Source: Calditrichota bacterium
Lineage (GTDB): Bacteria; Zhuqueibacterota; Zhuqueibacteria; Zhuqueibacterales; Geothermadaptataceae
Reading direction: 5' to 3'
Assembly: GCA_008501765.1 (NCBI GenBank)
Contig: QQUE01000002.1
Coordinates: forward strand, 432,336-496,335
DNA: 64,000 nucleotides
Below, one piece after another: positions 43,136 through 51,385 of the stretch (within the stretch, counting starts at the first letter, position 1; every line of letters starts with the position of its first letter). The position numbers and the translations under genes are program-made. The notes beneath the pieces are model-generated. The model was not told where the DNA came from and searched no databases. It saw nothing but the letters and a program-made list of their open reading frames with translations.

Positions 43136-44554
43136 TTAAATATCGTAATACAACTCAAATTCATGTGGATGTGGGCGCAGACGAACGGGATCAACTTCAT
43201 GAACACGTTTGTAGGCAATCCAGGTTTCGATAACATCTTCTGTAAAAACATCGCCTTGCAAAAGGAAGTCATGATCATTTTCAAGGGCAGTCAGGGCTTC
43301 GTCAAGACTGGCAGGTGTGGAAGGCACGCCGGCCAGTTCTTCCGGTGAAAGATCGTAAATGTCCTTATCCAACGGTTCCCCCGGGTGAATTTTGTTTTTG
43401 ATTCCGTCGACACCCGCCATAAGCATTGCACTAAATGCCAGATAGGGATTACAAGACGGATCGGGACAGCGAAACTCAATTCTCTTTGCTTTCGGACTAT
43501 TGGAATACATCGGAATCCGGCACGAGGCGGAGCGGTTACGCATGGAATAAGCCAGATTTACCGGGGCTTCATAACCCGGCACCAGACGTTTAAACGAATT
43601 TGTTGTCGGATTGGTCAAAGCGATCAGAGCCTGCGCATGCTTTAACAATCCGCCAATATAATAAAGTGCTGTTTCACTTAAACCGGCATAGCCGGATCCG
43701 GCAAAAAGAGGTTCACCTTTTCTCCATAAACTCTGATGAACGTGCATGCCTGAGCCGTTGTCATTATACAAAGGTTTCGGCATAAAGGTAACAGTTTTAC
43801 CGTGTTTGAATGCCACATTTTTAATAATATATTTATACATTTGTAAATGGTCGGCCATCTGCACCAATGGACCATATTTCAGATCGATTTCTGCCTGACC
43901 ACCGGTAGCTACTTCGTGGTGGTGGGCTTCAACATCCAGGCCACATTCGATCATCGTCATGACCATTTCACTGCGCATATCGTGAAATTTATCAAATGGT
44001 GGCAGCGGGAAATACCCTTCCTTGTAACGCGGTTTATATCCCAGGTTCGGACCTTCATCCTTGCCTGAATTCCAGCGACCCTCAACTGAATCGAGAAAAT
44101 AGAAACCGGAGTGTTCGTTGGTCTGAAAGCGCACATCATCAAAAATAAAAAATTCCGCTTCCGGGCCAAAATAGGCTGTGTCAGCCAGACCGGATGAGTG
44201 AATATAAGCCTCTGCTTTTTGGGCGATATTTCGCGGGCAACGTGAATATTTTTCTTTGGTGATCGGATCGACAACGTCACAAATCATGATTAATGCTTTT
44301 GGATTCATAAAGGGATCAACAACTGCCGTATCCGGGTCAGGAATAATAATCATATCACTCTCATTTATGGCCTGCCACCCTCGAATACTCGAGCCATCAA
44401 AACCAATTCCATCCTCAAACAAATCCGCAGTTAACATCGAGATTGGGATTGAAAAATGCTGCCAAAGGCCGGGAAAGTCCATAAAACGTAAGTCTAAAAT
44501 TTTAGCATCGCTTCCTTTTGCCAATGCAATTACGTCCGGGATTGTTTTTGCCAT
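43136..44554 (-). CDS. glnA: Glutamine synthetase, type I
   Basis: A 472-aa cytosolic enzyme forming glutamine from glutamate, ammonia and ATP, active as a dodecamer. Characteristic stretches are [20 protein letters not shown] (about 50-69), [11 protein letters not shown], the His-containing [14 protein letters not shown] (about 270), [20 protein letters not shown], and [18 protein letters not shown] near residue 400 aligns with the adenylylation Tyr region of enterobacterial GSI-beta, so adenylyl control is possible. GAGGAG lies about 10 nt before the ATG. A candidate sigma-54 site and an NtrC-type activator lie upstream. Confidence 0.97.
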   Translation of the reverse strand: MAKTIPDVIALAKGSDAKILDLRFMDFPGLWQHFSIPISMLTADLFEDGIGFDGSSIRGWQAINESDMIIIPDPDTAVVDPFMNPKALIMICDVVDPITKEKYSRCPRNIAQKAEAYIHSSGLADTAYFGPEAEFFIFDDVRFQTNEHSGFYFLDSVEGRWNSGKDEGPNLGYKPRYKEGYFPLPPFDKFHDMRSEMVMTMIECGLDVEAHHHEVATGGQAEIDLKYGPLVQMADHLQMYKYIIKNVAFKHGKTVTFMPKPLYNDNGSGMHVHQSLWRKGEPLFAGSGYAGLSETALYYIGGLLKHAQALIALTNPTTNSFKRLVPGYEAPVNLAYSMRNRSASCRIPMYSNSPKAKRIEFRCPDPSCNPYLAFSAMLMAGVDGIKNKIHPGEPLDKDIYDLSPEELAGVPSTPASLDEALTALENDHDFLLQGDVFTEDVIETWIAYKRVHEVDPVRLRPHPHEFELYYDI

Positions 44555-44734
44555 GATGTAATTCTCCTCAAATTATATTAAAACAGGTTGTGATAGATTT
44601 CTAAAATTCCTCAAATACCAATAATAAATTATCGGGTTTCAAATCATGTTGCTTAACCGGGGCCGAACCGAGGCTCCAGCCGCACAACCAACGCGGCTCG
44701 TACGATGATTTTAACAAAACAATACGCCCCATTT

Positions 44735-44750
44735 TACAAGCATTATGCCA
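44735..44750 (-). promoter_or_regulatory. Candidate sigma-54 promoter for glnA
   Basis: Minus strand TGGCA (44750-44746), 6 nt, TTGTA (44739-44735): the -24/-12 layout TGGCA-N6-TTGCW with one mismatch in the -12 element (GT for GC). It lies about 180 nt before glnA, downstream of a gene for a GAFTGA-containing activator. Apart from this the 400-nt interval 44555-44968 shows nothing definite. Confidence 0.45.
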
Positions 44751-44968
44751 GAAACAACTCTGGATTCGCAAACCACATCAAATCATAATCTTATCCTGTT
44801 TTGAGCAGCAGCTCGCCAAGTCGTTCTGCATTTATAAATCAGGTGAATGCTGCCCCGATTTGTACAGAATGCATAAATTAAGGCAGGAAAAATAGATTGC
44901 AAAATGGGGATACCACAAGTGTGAAAGGGAGTTTACTTATGGGCAGGAAATTACTGGGTTGGTGGGAT

Positions 44969-46369
44969 CTAAAGACCATATTTTTCAATTCGATTGCGTA
45001 ATGTATTTCGATGTATTCCCAAAATACGTGCCGCCTGAACCTGGTTCCTCTCCGTTTTTTCTAACGTTTTTTTAATGAGAATTTTTTCAACCGCTGGCCA
45101 CAACTTTAACGACGATTTTCCTTCCATTATACTTTCAACTATTTTCTCCAAAGACGCATAATTATCGGCTTCTCTATATATTCCACTCTCCTCAGTATGT
45201 GGTTCCAAATCGATCTCGTCGGCTGATATGAGCACACTTTTTGCCAGGACCACCGCCCGACGGATACAATTCTCAAGTTCGCGTACATTTCCCGGCCATG
45301 GGTGTTCCGAAATTTTTTGCAGGGCTTTTTTATTAATTCCTGTGACTTTTTTGCCTGATTCAAAGCTGTGGCGGACAATAAAATAATTGACCAAATCAGC
45401 AATATCTTCACGCCGTTCCCGGAGAGCCGGGAGTTGAATTTGAATGATATTCAAGCGATAATATAAATCTTCACGGAATTTTCCTGCGCGAATAGCCGCC
45501 TCAATGTCGCTATGCGTTGCGGCTATCAAACGGATATTTGTGCGAATATTTTCCTTACCGCCCAGTCGGCTGATCTCCCCGTGCTGAATGACCCGTAAAA
45601 TCTTCGCTTGCGTGGTCAATGACATTTCGCCAATCTCGTCGAGAAAAAGCGTACCACCATCAACTTGCTCAAACTTGCCAATATGCCGGTTATGCGCCCC
45701 GGTGAACGCCCCTTTTTCGTGGCCAAAAAGCTCCGACTCAAGTAAATTTTCAGACAATGCCGCACAGTTAACTTCCAAAAAAGGACGTGCGGCACGCTTG
45801 CTATATTGATAAATTGCGCGTGCTACCAGCTCTTTTCCCGTGCCACTTTCTCCTCGAATTAATACCGTCACATCTTGCCCGGCAACTTGTCCAATGAGCT
45901 TGTAAACTTCCTGCATAGCCTCCGATTGACCAACGATCGTATCTCCCTGAGTATCCGGTTTTTCGCCGGCCGGAATTGAAACCGATCGCCGCATTTGCTC
46001 GCTATTGTGCAGTGCATTTTTTATCAAGGTGCGCATTTTATCGAGGTCAAACGGTTTCAACAAATAATCGAAGGCGCCGTTTTTCATTGCAGTGATGGCT
46101 GTATTGAGCGTGCCGAAAGCCGTCATCATTATTATTGGAATGCGTGCATCGATTTCTCGCATTTTCGTTAGCGCATCAAGGCCGCTCATGCCCGGCATTT
46201 TAATGTCCATCACCACTACATCAGGCTGGTCTCGCTTAAATTTATCGATTCCAGACTGTGCATCGTGCGCAGAAATTATGCTATATTCCTGCGGCAGTAT
46301 TTTCGCAAACGAATAATGAATATTGGGTTCGTCATCGACGATAAGAATCGTATTATTTTTCGAACTCAC
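44969..46369 (-). CDS. NtrC-family sigma-54-dependent response regulator
   Basis: A 466-aa transcription activator. The receiver (about 1-120) has LIVDDEPNIHYS and the phospho-acceptor in VVVMDIKMPGMSG, with Lys in YLLKPFD. The AAA+ domain (about 145-385) has Walker A GESGTGKELVARAIY, the sigma-54 contact loop ELFGHEKGAFTGA, Walker B GGTLFLDEIGEMS and an Arg-finger region. A Fis-type helix-turn-helix ends the protein (NQVQAARILGIHRNTLRNRI). The start is GTG at 46369, with GAGGG 5 nt upstream. It follows the histidine kinase by 21 nt and lies upstream of glnA, so nitrogen control is likely. Confidence 0.95.
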   Translation of the reverse strand: MSSKNNTILIVDDEPNIHYSFAKILPQEYSIISAHDAQSGIDKFKRDQPDVVVMDIKMPGMSGLDALTKMREIDARIPIIMMTAFGTLNTAITAMKNGAFDYLLKPFDLDKMRTLIKNALHNSEQMRRSVSIPAGEKPDTQGDTIVGQSEAMQEVYKLIGQVAGQDVTVLIRGESGTGKELVARAIYQYSKRAARPFLEVNCAALSENLLESELFGHEKGAFTGAHNRHIGKFEQVDGGTLFLDEIGEMSLTTQAKILRVIQHGEISRLGGKENIRTNIRLIAATHSDIEAAIRAGKFREDLYYRLNIIQIQLPALRERREDIADLVNYFIVRHSFESGKKVTGINKKALQKISEHPWPGNVRELENCIRRAVVLAKSVLISADEIDLEPHTEESGIYREADNYASLEKIVESIMEGKSSLKLWPAVEKILIKKTLEKTERNQVQAARILGIHRNTLRNRIEKYGL

Positions 46370-46390
46370 ATTTCCCTCATGGCTTTCAAC

Positions 46391-48076
46391 CTAATTATTT
46401 GATAGCGGCAACCACATTGTGACCAGCGTTCCTCTGCCTGGCTCCGATGCAATAGCGATGGAACCTCCGTGGGCTTCCAATAAACTTTTTACAATCGATA
46501 ACCCAAGGCCAAGGCCTTTTTCTTTCGTTGAATTGAAAGGAACAAAAAGTTTATCCTGGATTGAAGGCGGTAATCCCGGCCCATCATCTTTAATCCTGAT
46601 TTCAACATTATCAGCGTTGGCAGAGATTTTCATCTCAATGCGTCCATCGCTTCCAATTGCTTCGCTGGCATTGAGAAGGATGTTTAAAAATATCTGTTGT
46701 AGTTGAACTGGGTCCGCGGAAATCAGGGGCAAATTTTCCGGGATATCTTTTTGTAAAACAATATTCTTTTTATTCAATTCGTAATGCAACAACAAGAGTG
46801 TATTATCAATAATCTCGCTCAGCGGACATATTTCTCGTTCCGGTTCTTTTAGTCGGGTATAATCCAGCAAATGGGTAATTATTTTATTCATACGCCCCAG
46901 TTCTGAACTGATCACCTTTTTATCTTTCGCGTTGAGATTTTCTTCGGCCTCAAATATCATTTTCACAATCGTCAGTGGATTGCGAATTTCGTGGGCAATT
47001 CCCACCGCCAGCTCCCCCACTGCCGCGATACGTCCGGCCCGCCGTGACTGGTCTTCCAGCACAATTGTTTTTTCGTGCAAACGTGCATTTTCGATTGTAA
47101 TTGCACAGAGATCGGCAAACGTCCGCAGCAAACGATTTTCATTATTGCTAAAACTGTATTCATCACTTTTATAAATATTGAGCAAACCAATAGATTCGCC
47201 ACGGGCCACCAACGGTACCGATAAAAGTGAGTTTATTCCTTCAATTTCACTCAGTTTTTCCTGTTTCGCATCCGCCAGGTTTTTTATTCGACGTGATTTT
47301 TTTTCGCGAATTATTTTACCATAGAGCGTTCCGGCTATCGGAATCCGCGGTTTTTGCAGGTAAAATTCGCTGTCCCCGTGCTGCGCTTTTAGTTCCAAAT
47401 ATTTGCCATCTTCAGATATGAGCATTACGGAACATATTTTCGAATGCATCAATGTCGCCGTACGCTCAACAATTTGCTGCAGAATTTTTTCAACAGATAA
47501 AGAACCGGCAATCATTTTATTGATTTCGATCAACGTCGCCAATTCATCGACCTGGCGCGTGACATCTTCAAATAAATTGCCATTGCGAATAACCTGCGCT
47601 GATTGATTGGCCAGCAGGCTCAGGAGCTCAACGTCCTCTTCAGTGAAAGCATTCATACGCGTGCTGTCAACATTGAGGACTCCGATGATTTTATCGTCCA
47701 GCTTCATCGGAACCGCAAGCTCTGTTTGAATGTCCTCTCTCACCTGAACATATTGCGGTTCATTGGCTACATCGGTGACCAGCATGGCTTGGCCGGAGAG
47801 CGCGACCCAACCGGTAATCCCCTCACCAAGACGCAATCGTACGTTGCCGATATGCTCAACAAATCCACGGGAAACCTTGATTTCCAGTACATTACTCTCC
47901 CAATCGATCAGGATGAGAGAACCACTTGTGGCGCCTGTGATTTTCACAGCAGCATCAATTATCGAGTTAAGTGATTCTTGCGGATCGAGGGACGCCGATA
48001 TTTCCTGAAACAGCTCGTAAAGGAGGAAATAGCGATTTTCTTTGGTCTCTGATGCTGATTTTTTTATTTTAGACAA
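46391..48076 (-). CDS. GAF-domain sensor histidine kinase
   Basis: A 561-aa soluble kinase without transmembrane segments. Two GAF sensor domains (about 20-165, GEGITGWVALSGQAMLVTDV; about 185-330, IPIAGTLYGKII and GINSLLSVPLVARGES) are followed by a dimerisation/His domain, with the phospho-His in AVGIAHEIRNPLTIVKMI (about 355-372). The HATPase domain has the N-box (LLNASEAIGSDG), G1 (IKDDGPGLP) and G2 (KEKGLGLGLSIVKSL). The cytosolic layout recalls NtrB. The start is TTG at 48076. It is upstream of the NtrC-type regulator in the same unit and is its probable partner. Confidence 0.94.
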   Translation of the reverse strand: MSKIKKSASETKENRYFLLYELFQEISASLDPQESLNSIIDAAVKITGATSGSLILIDWESNVLEIKVSRGFVEHIGNVRLRLGEGITGWVALSGQAMLVTDVANEPQYVQVREDIQTELAVPMKLDDKIIGVLNVDSTRMNAFTEEDVELLSLLANQSAQVIRNGNLFEDVTRQVDELATLIEINKMIAGSLSVEKILQQIVERTATLMHSKICSVMLISEDGKYLELKAQHGDSEFYLQKPRIPIAGTLYGKIIREKKSRRIKNLADAKQEKLSEIEGINSLLSVPLVARGESIGLLNIYKSDEYSFSNNENRLLRTFADLCAITIENARLHEKTIVLEDQSRRAGRIAAVGELAVGIAHEIRNPLTIVKMIFEAEENLNAKDKKVISSELGRMNKIITHLLDYTRLKEPEREICPLSEIIDNTLLLLHYELNKKNIVLQKDIPENLPLISADPVQLQQIFLNILLNASEAIGSDGRIEMKISANADNVEIRIKDDGPGLPPSIQDKLFVPFNSTKEKGLGLGLSIVKSLLEAHGGSIAIASEPGRGTLVTMWLPLSNN

Positions 48077-48184
48077 AATGAATAGCCCGCTTTAGAAATT
48101 GAAAATATCGATGTGCAACTTAATTATTTTCACATTGTTTCGCAATATTTCTTTATCGAACTCAATTTGACAGGTTGACAATCT

Positions 48185-49117
48185 ATGCACACAAATGATT
48201 CGAGAATAAACGACTTTAATGGCATGATGCCGATCCTGCCGACAGCAATTACACCCGATGGAAAAATTGATGAAAAGAGCCAGCGGCGATTGGTTCAATA
48301 TTGTCTGAAATGTGGCGCTGTAGCCATCGGTCACTTCGGAATCGCCTCCGAATTTCATAAAATTTCAGATAGCGACAGGTCACTTTTAACCCATATTATT
48401 ATTGATGAAACTGCAGGCCGGGTGCCGGTTTTTATCGGAGTGACTGCACAGGGTTTTGATGTGGCAATCAATTACGCCAAAGAAGCAGAACAACTTGGCG
48501 CTGATATAATTATGGGTGCCCTGCCCTTGCTGAATGTCCCATCCCCGGAAGAAGCGTATCAATTTTATAAATCTTTATCCGATGCCATTTCAGTTCCAAT
48601 TATTATTCAGGACATTCCGGAATCGGCCTATGTGCTTTCACCGGAGTTGATCTGTCAAATGTTTCAGGAAATTGAGCATGTAAAATATATTAAAGCCGAG
48701 GGCACAAACTTTATAGCCAAAATTGAGGAAATCAAACGTCTATCCAACAATTCACTTGAGATAATTGGGGGGGCGGGCGGTAAACATTTAATTCACCTGC
48801 TGCGGCTTGGCATCACCTCTTTTATGACCGGAACCGAAGCGCTCGATATACATGGGGGGGCCGTAAAATCCTATCTCGCAGGTGAAGTTGAAAAAGCAGC
48901 TGATATCTATTTTGAGAAAATCTCACCCTATTTTATGTTTTACGAATCCTACAGTGAAGAGCTGCTGAAAGCGATGTTGTATCAACGTGGGATAATCGAT
49001 CACCCCGATATCATCTCTCCGAGCGCCAAACCACCGATGAGCGAAATCGAATGGCGAGAATTCAACTGGGTTTTGGATCGCATTGGGTTGCGTAAAAAAT
49101 GGCCTGAGATCCCTTAG
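48185..49117 (+). CDS. DapA/N-acetylneuraminate lyase-like aldolase
   Basis: A 310-aa TIM-barrel enzyme of the dihydrodipicolinate synthase family. The Schiff-base Lys is in HVKYIKAEGTNF (about residue 164), and ILPTAITPDGKID and GAVAIGHFGIASEFH mark the N-terminal strands. The usual GTTGE substrate motif reads GIASE, and the Tyr of the YNxP motif is replaced (IIIQDIPES). True lysine biosynthesis is therefore doubtful, and another pyruvate- or keto-acid-dependent lyase is more likely. It diverges from the histidine kinase gene. Confidence 0.85.
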   Translation: MHTNDSRINDFNGMMPILPTAITPDGKIDEKSQRRLVQYCLKCGAVAIGHFGIASEFHKISDSDRSLLTHIIIDETAGRVPVFIGVTAQGFDVAINYAKEAEQLGADIIMGALPLLNVPSPEEAYQFYKSLSDAISVPIIIQDIPESAYVLSPELICQMFQEIEHVKYIKAEGTNFIAKIEEIKRLSNNSLEIIGGAGGKHLIHLLRLGITSFMTGTEALDIHGGAVKSYLAGEVEKAADIYFEKISPYFMFYESYSEELLKAMLYQRGIIDHPDIISPSAKPPMSEIEWREFNWVLDRIGLRKKWPEIP

Positions 49118-49136
49118 CACTGTCACAGAAAAGAAC

Positions 49137-49175
49137 TTGCATTTCAATCACAATTAAACTAAGTTTAGTTTAATT
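49137..49175 (+). promoter_or_regulatory. Palindromic operator/promoter of the TA operon
   Basis: AATTAAACTAA-GT-TTAGTTTAATT (49152-49175) is a perfect 11-bp inverted repeat around 2 nt, 25 nt before the antitoxin start. It overlaps a possible promoter (TTGCAT at 49137, 17 nt, TAAGTT at 49160). Phd-type antitoxins bind such palindromes to repress their own operon. Confidence 0.6.
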
Positions 49176-49199
49176 ATAGTTGAAAACAGGAGGTAAAAA

Positions 49200-49439
49200 T
49201 TGCGTTCAATAAACATTCATGAAGCCAAAACACATCTGTCCCGCCTTGCAGAAGAAGTGGCAGCAGGAGAAGAAATTATCGTAGCCAAAGCAGGTAAACC
49301 CAAAATGAAACTTGTTCCCATCGACTACAAAAAGAAAAAAATAAAATTTGGTATTTTAAAGGATAAAATTCATGTCGGCAAAGATTTTGACGCTCCTTTA
49401 CCAAATGAAGTTCTCGATGCATTCGAAGGGCGAAATTAA
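49200..49439 (+). CDS. Phd/YefM-family antitoxin
   Basis: A 79-aa antitoxin. The N-terminal DNA-binding fold has the family signature SINIHEAKTHLSRLAEEVAA, followed by GEEIIVAKAGKPKMKLVP (about 25-41). The flexible C-terminus (FDAPLPNEVLDAFEGRN) neutralises the toxin. The start is a TTG at 49200 with AGGAGG 6-11 nt upstream; no ATG is available. The stop overlaps the toxin ATG (TAATG), and a palindromic operator lies upstream. Confidence 0.93.
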   Translation: MRSINIHEAKTHLSRLAEEVAAGEEIIVAKAGKPKMKLVPIDYKKKKIKFGILKDKIHVGKDFDAPLPNEVLDAFEGRN

Positions 49440-49822
49440 TGCGATTGCTGCTTGACACTCACATCCTTATTTGGTGCCTGGGGGAGAGCAAAGAATTGCC
49501 TGCTTCAGCACGCACTTTAATCTCATCTGCTGATGAAGTTTTTGCCAGTACTGCAAACATCTGGGAAATTGTAATCAAGAAATCGATTGGAAAATTAGAC
49601 CTGCAATTCAACCCACAAGACCTTCTCCCGGCAATTGAAGAAAGTGGTTTTGAGATGTTGTCAATTAAACCAGAACATACAATCAAATTAATGGATTTGG
49701 AAGACCACCATCGAGATCCTTTTGATAGAATTCTGATTGCCCAGAGTTTGGTCGAACCGTTGCATTTAGTGACATGTGACTCAATGGTGAGGAGATACAG
49801 CGCGAACATTATTGAAGTTTAA
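49439..49822 (+). CDS. PIN-domain toxin (VapC-like)
   Basis: A 127-aa PIN-domain ribonuclease toxin. Acidic metal-site residues are visible: LLLDTHILIW (first Asp), STANIWEIVIK (Glu), HHRDPFDRILIA (Asp) and LVTCDSMVRRY (Asp). The length and the Phd-type partner match the PhdYeFM-associated PIN group, whose members cut tRNA or mRNA. Translation is coupled to the antitoxin. Dispersed repeat A begins 3 nt after the stop codon. Confidence 0.93.
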   Translation: MRLLLDTHILIWCLGESKELPASARTLISSADEVFASTANIWEIVIKKSIGKLDLQFNPQDLLPAIEESGFEMLSIKPEHTIKLMDLEDHHRDPFDRILIAQSLVEPLHLVTCDSMVRRYSANIIEV

Positions 49823-49825
49823 CAT

Positions 49826-49946
49826 GAGTTCGATGTAAGCTGTAACATTCTTTACCAAACATAATTATAATAGAGCGAAGGCGTCTCGCCGAGCGTTTCG
49901 TGGGTTATCCTCGGCGGGACGCCTTCGGACTATATCCCATAATTAA
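49826..49946 (-). repeat. Dispersed palindromic repeat A, right copy
   Basis: Reverse complement of 8701-8823 with about six differences. The 17-bp hairpin arms are at 49877-49893 and 49910-49926 (core GGCGTCTCGCCGAG). The differences keep the pairing largely intact. It starts 3 nt after the PIN toxin stop and may act as its terminator. Confidence 0.85.
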
Positions 49947-50089
49947 TTCGATTTGTCCCAATTCTTTTTATATTGAACTCGCGTAAGTTTAATAATTCTT
50001 CCAAATGGTTTGTCAAGTTTAAACCTGTGAATGGCTATCCGGGTTGAAAATATTTATTACACAGTGACATTAATCCGATTCGGTGCACT

Positions 50090-50142
50090 CGGAGTGCAAT
50101 CCCTTCATGGATTGCTGTGCATTGCATAAAGGCAATGCACTC
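50090..50142 (-). repeat. Dispersed structured repeat B, right copy
   Basis: GGAGTGCA ... TGCACTCC arms enclose GCAATCCCTTCATGGATTGC and GCATTGCATAAAGGCAATGC. It is the reverse complement of the element at 2028-2091, lacking that copy's ~10-bp spacer. It lies 144 nt beyond the right A copy. The rest of 49947-50212 shows no gene. Confidence 0.75.
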
Positions 50143-50212
50143 CAAATCTAACAATTAAGACTTGACAAAACCTTAGCATTCAATCAATGCAGTCGTAGAA
50201 AAAGGGGTATAA

Positions 50213-51190
50213 ATGATTGATCAGAGCACTCAAATCGCATCTAAAATACTGAGTTTTTTCATACTGCTAATCGCCCTTCAAAGTCAATTTTTTTCACCTG
50301 TACAGGCGCAAAATTTCCATTCCAGAGAAAATGATGAAAATTCATCTCATTGGGGTAAAAGTGCATTGGTAACTGTTGCCAGAGTGGTAATGGGGGTTGG
50401 CTTAGGAGCAGGCTTTGGTCAAATTATGCCAGAATCACGTGGATACTTACCTGAACTTGAAAATGGATTTAAATATGCTCTGATAGGTGCGGTTGTCGTA
50501 CCAGTCTTTTTTTATGATTACTCTTTATTTAAGAAAAAAAAGAAATACCCTCTGAGATATTGGTATCCGGTTTTTGGAGTGAATAGAACGTTTACAAATC
50601 ATAAAGCAACACAATCACAATCAAGTTTTGTGGCGGGAATAGGGCGCAGCTATCAAAGGAAAAGTGGGTCTTGCTGGCAACTGGAAATGCTTTTTTCCCG
50701 GCGTTTGTTTCTACTGCCGCCGCAAGTGATTTATGCTCAACCGTTGGGAGCATATAATTACAGGTGGGAAAGCTCTGTAGTATTTTCAGTAAATTATATA
50801 GATATGTTGTTCATGAAAAAAATACTGATCCCACATCTTAATCTGGGAAAATATCACTTTACAATTGGCGGGGCTTTGATGGTACCGGTGAGTGATAAGA
50901 CATCGTATGATATTCATAGAAGAGAAGAGCTAGGGTTTGGGTGGGGACCGTTACCTGTTGTTGGAGATTTTTACTACAATGATGCTGAAACAAGCGGAAT
51001 CATGCCATATTTAGGAGCAATTATAGGACTTGAATATGAAAACTCCTATTTAGCAGCAAGATTAAACATGAATATTGCGCTCTTTAAAAGTAACCAGATG
51101 TATGCATTGAATGATAAAACACGATTGCATACAATAAGTATTTCTTTTGGTTATAAGTTGCCAAATCTGGCGAGAATACTTAGGGATTGA
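50213..51190 (+). CDS. Outer-membrane-like protein, unknown
   Basis: A 325-aa exported protein with a signal peptide (about 12-33, ends SPVQAQN). A hydrophobic glycine-rich stretch (about 50-75) and a second hydrophobic run (about 85-105) precede a region of alternating strands with many aromatic residues (YPLRYWYPVFGVNRTF, WQLEMLFSRRLFLLPP, YRWESSVVFSVNYIDML, ISISFGYKLP). It may be an outer-membrane barrel of the PorT kind. No family is recognised. It is a single-gene unit ending in two hairpins. Confidence 0.6.
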   Translation: MIDQSTQIASKILSFFILLIALQSQFFSPVQAQNFHSRENDENSSHWGKSALVTVARVVMGVGLGAGFGQIMPESRGYLPELENGFKYALIGAVVVPVFFYDYSLFKKKKKYPLRYWYPVFGVNRTFTNHKATQSQSSFVAGIGRSYQRKSGSCWQLEMLFSRRLFLLPPQVIYAQPLGAYNYRWESSVVFSVNYIDMLFMKKILIPHLNLGKYHFTIGGALMVPVSDKTSYDIHRREELGFGWGPLPVVGDFYYNDAETSGIMPYLGAIIGLEYENSYLAARLNMNIALFKSNQMYALNDKTRLHTISISFGYKLPNLARILRD

Positions 51191-51234
51191 TCTACCGATG
51201 CTGACTAAAGGATTACCTCTTTTGAGGCAGTAGC

Positions 51235-51304
51235 CAAAGTGGCCGCACCTCGGGGAACTTGCTTGAAAAAGCAAACCCGAATTCTGGCGAATTCGGCCAC
51301 TTTG
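51235..51304. repeat. Compound hairpin between convergent genes
   Basis: CAAAGTGGCCG (51235-51245) pairs with CGGCCACTTTG (51294-51304). Inside are TTGCTTGAAAAAGCAA and CGAATTCTGGCGAATTCG, so the whole folds as a branched hairpin. It is REP-like, with a single copy in this window. Confidence 0.65.
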
Positions 51305-51331
51305 TTTCCATCACTCTCGAGTGATGGAAAC
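51304..51331. terminator. Perfect 12-bp hairpin, likely convergent terminator
   Basis: GTTTCCATCACT (51304-51315), CTCG loop, AGTGATGGAAAC (51320-51331). No T run follows, so intrinsic termination is uncertain. It sits between the ends of two convergent genes. Confidence 0.5.
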
Positions 51332-51385
51332 AATACCTGATCCTGTAGCGATCACACCAGCAAAAAGCGCTGGTCTCATCGCAAA

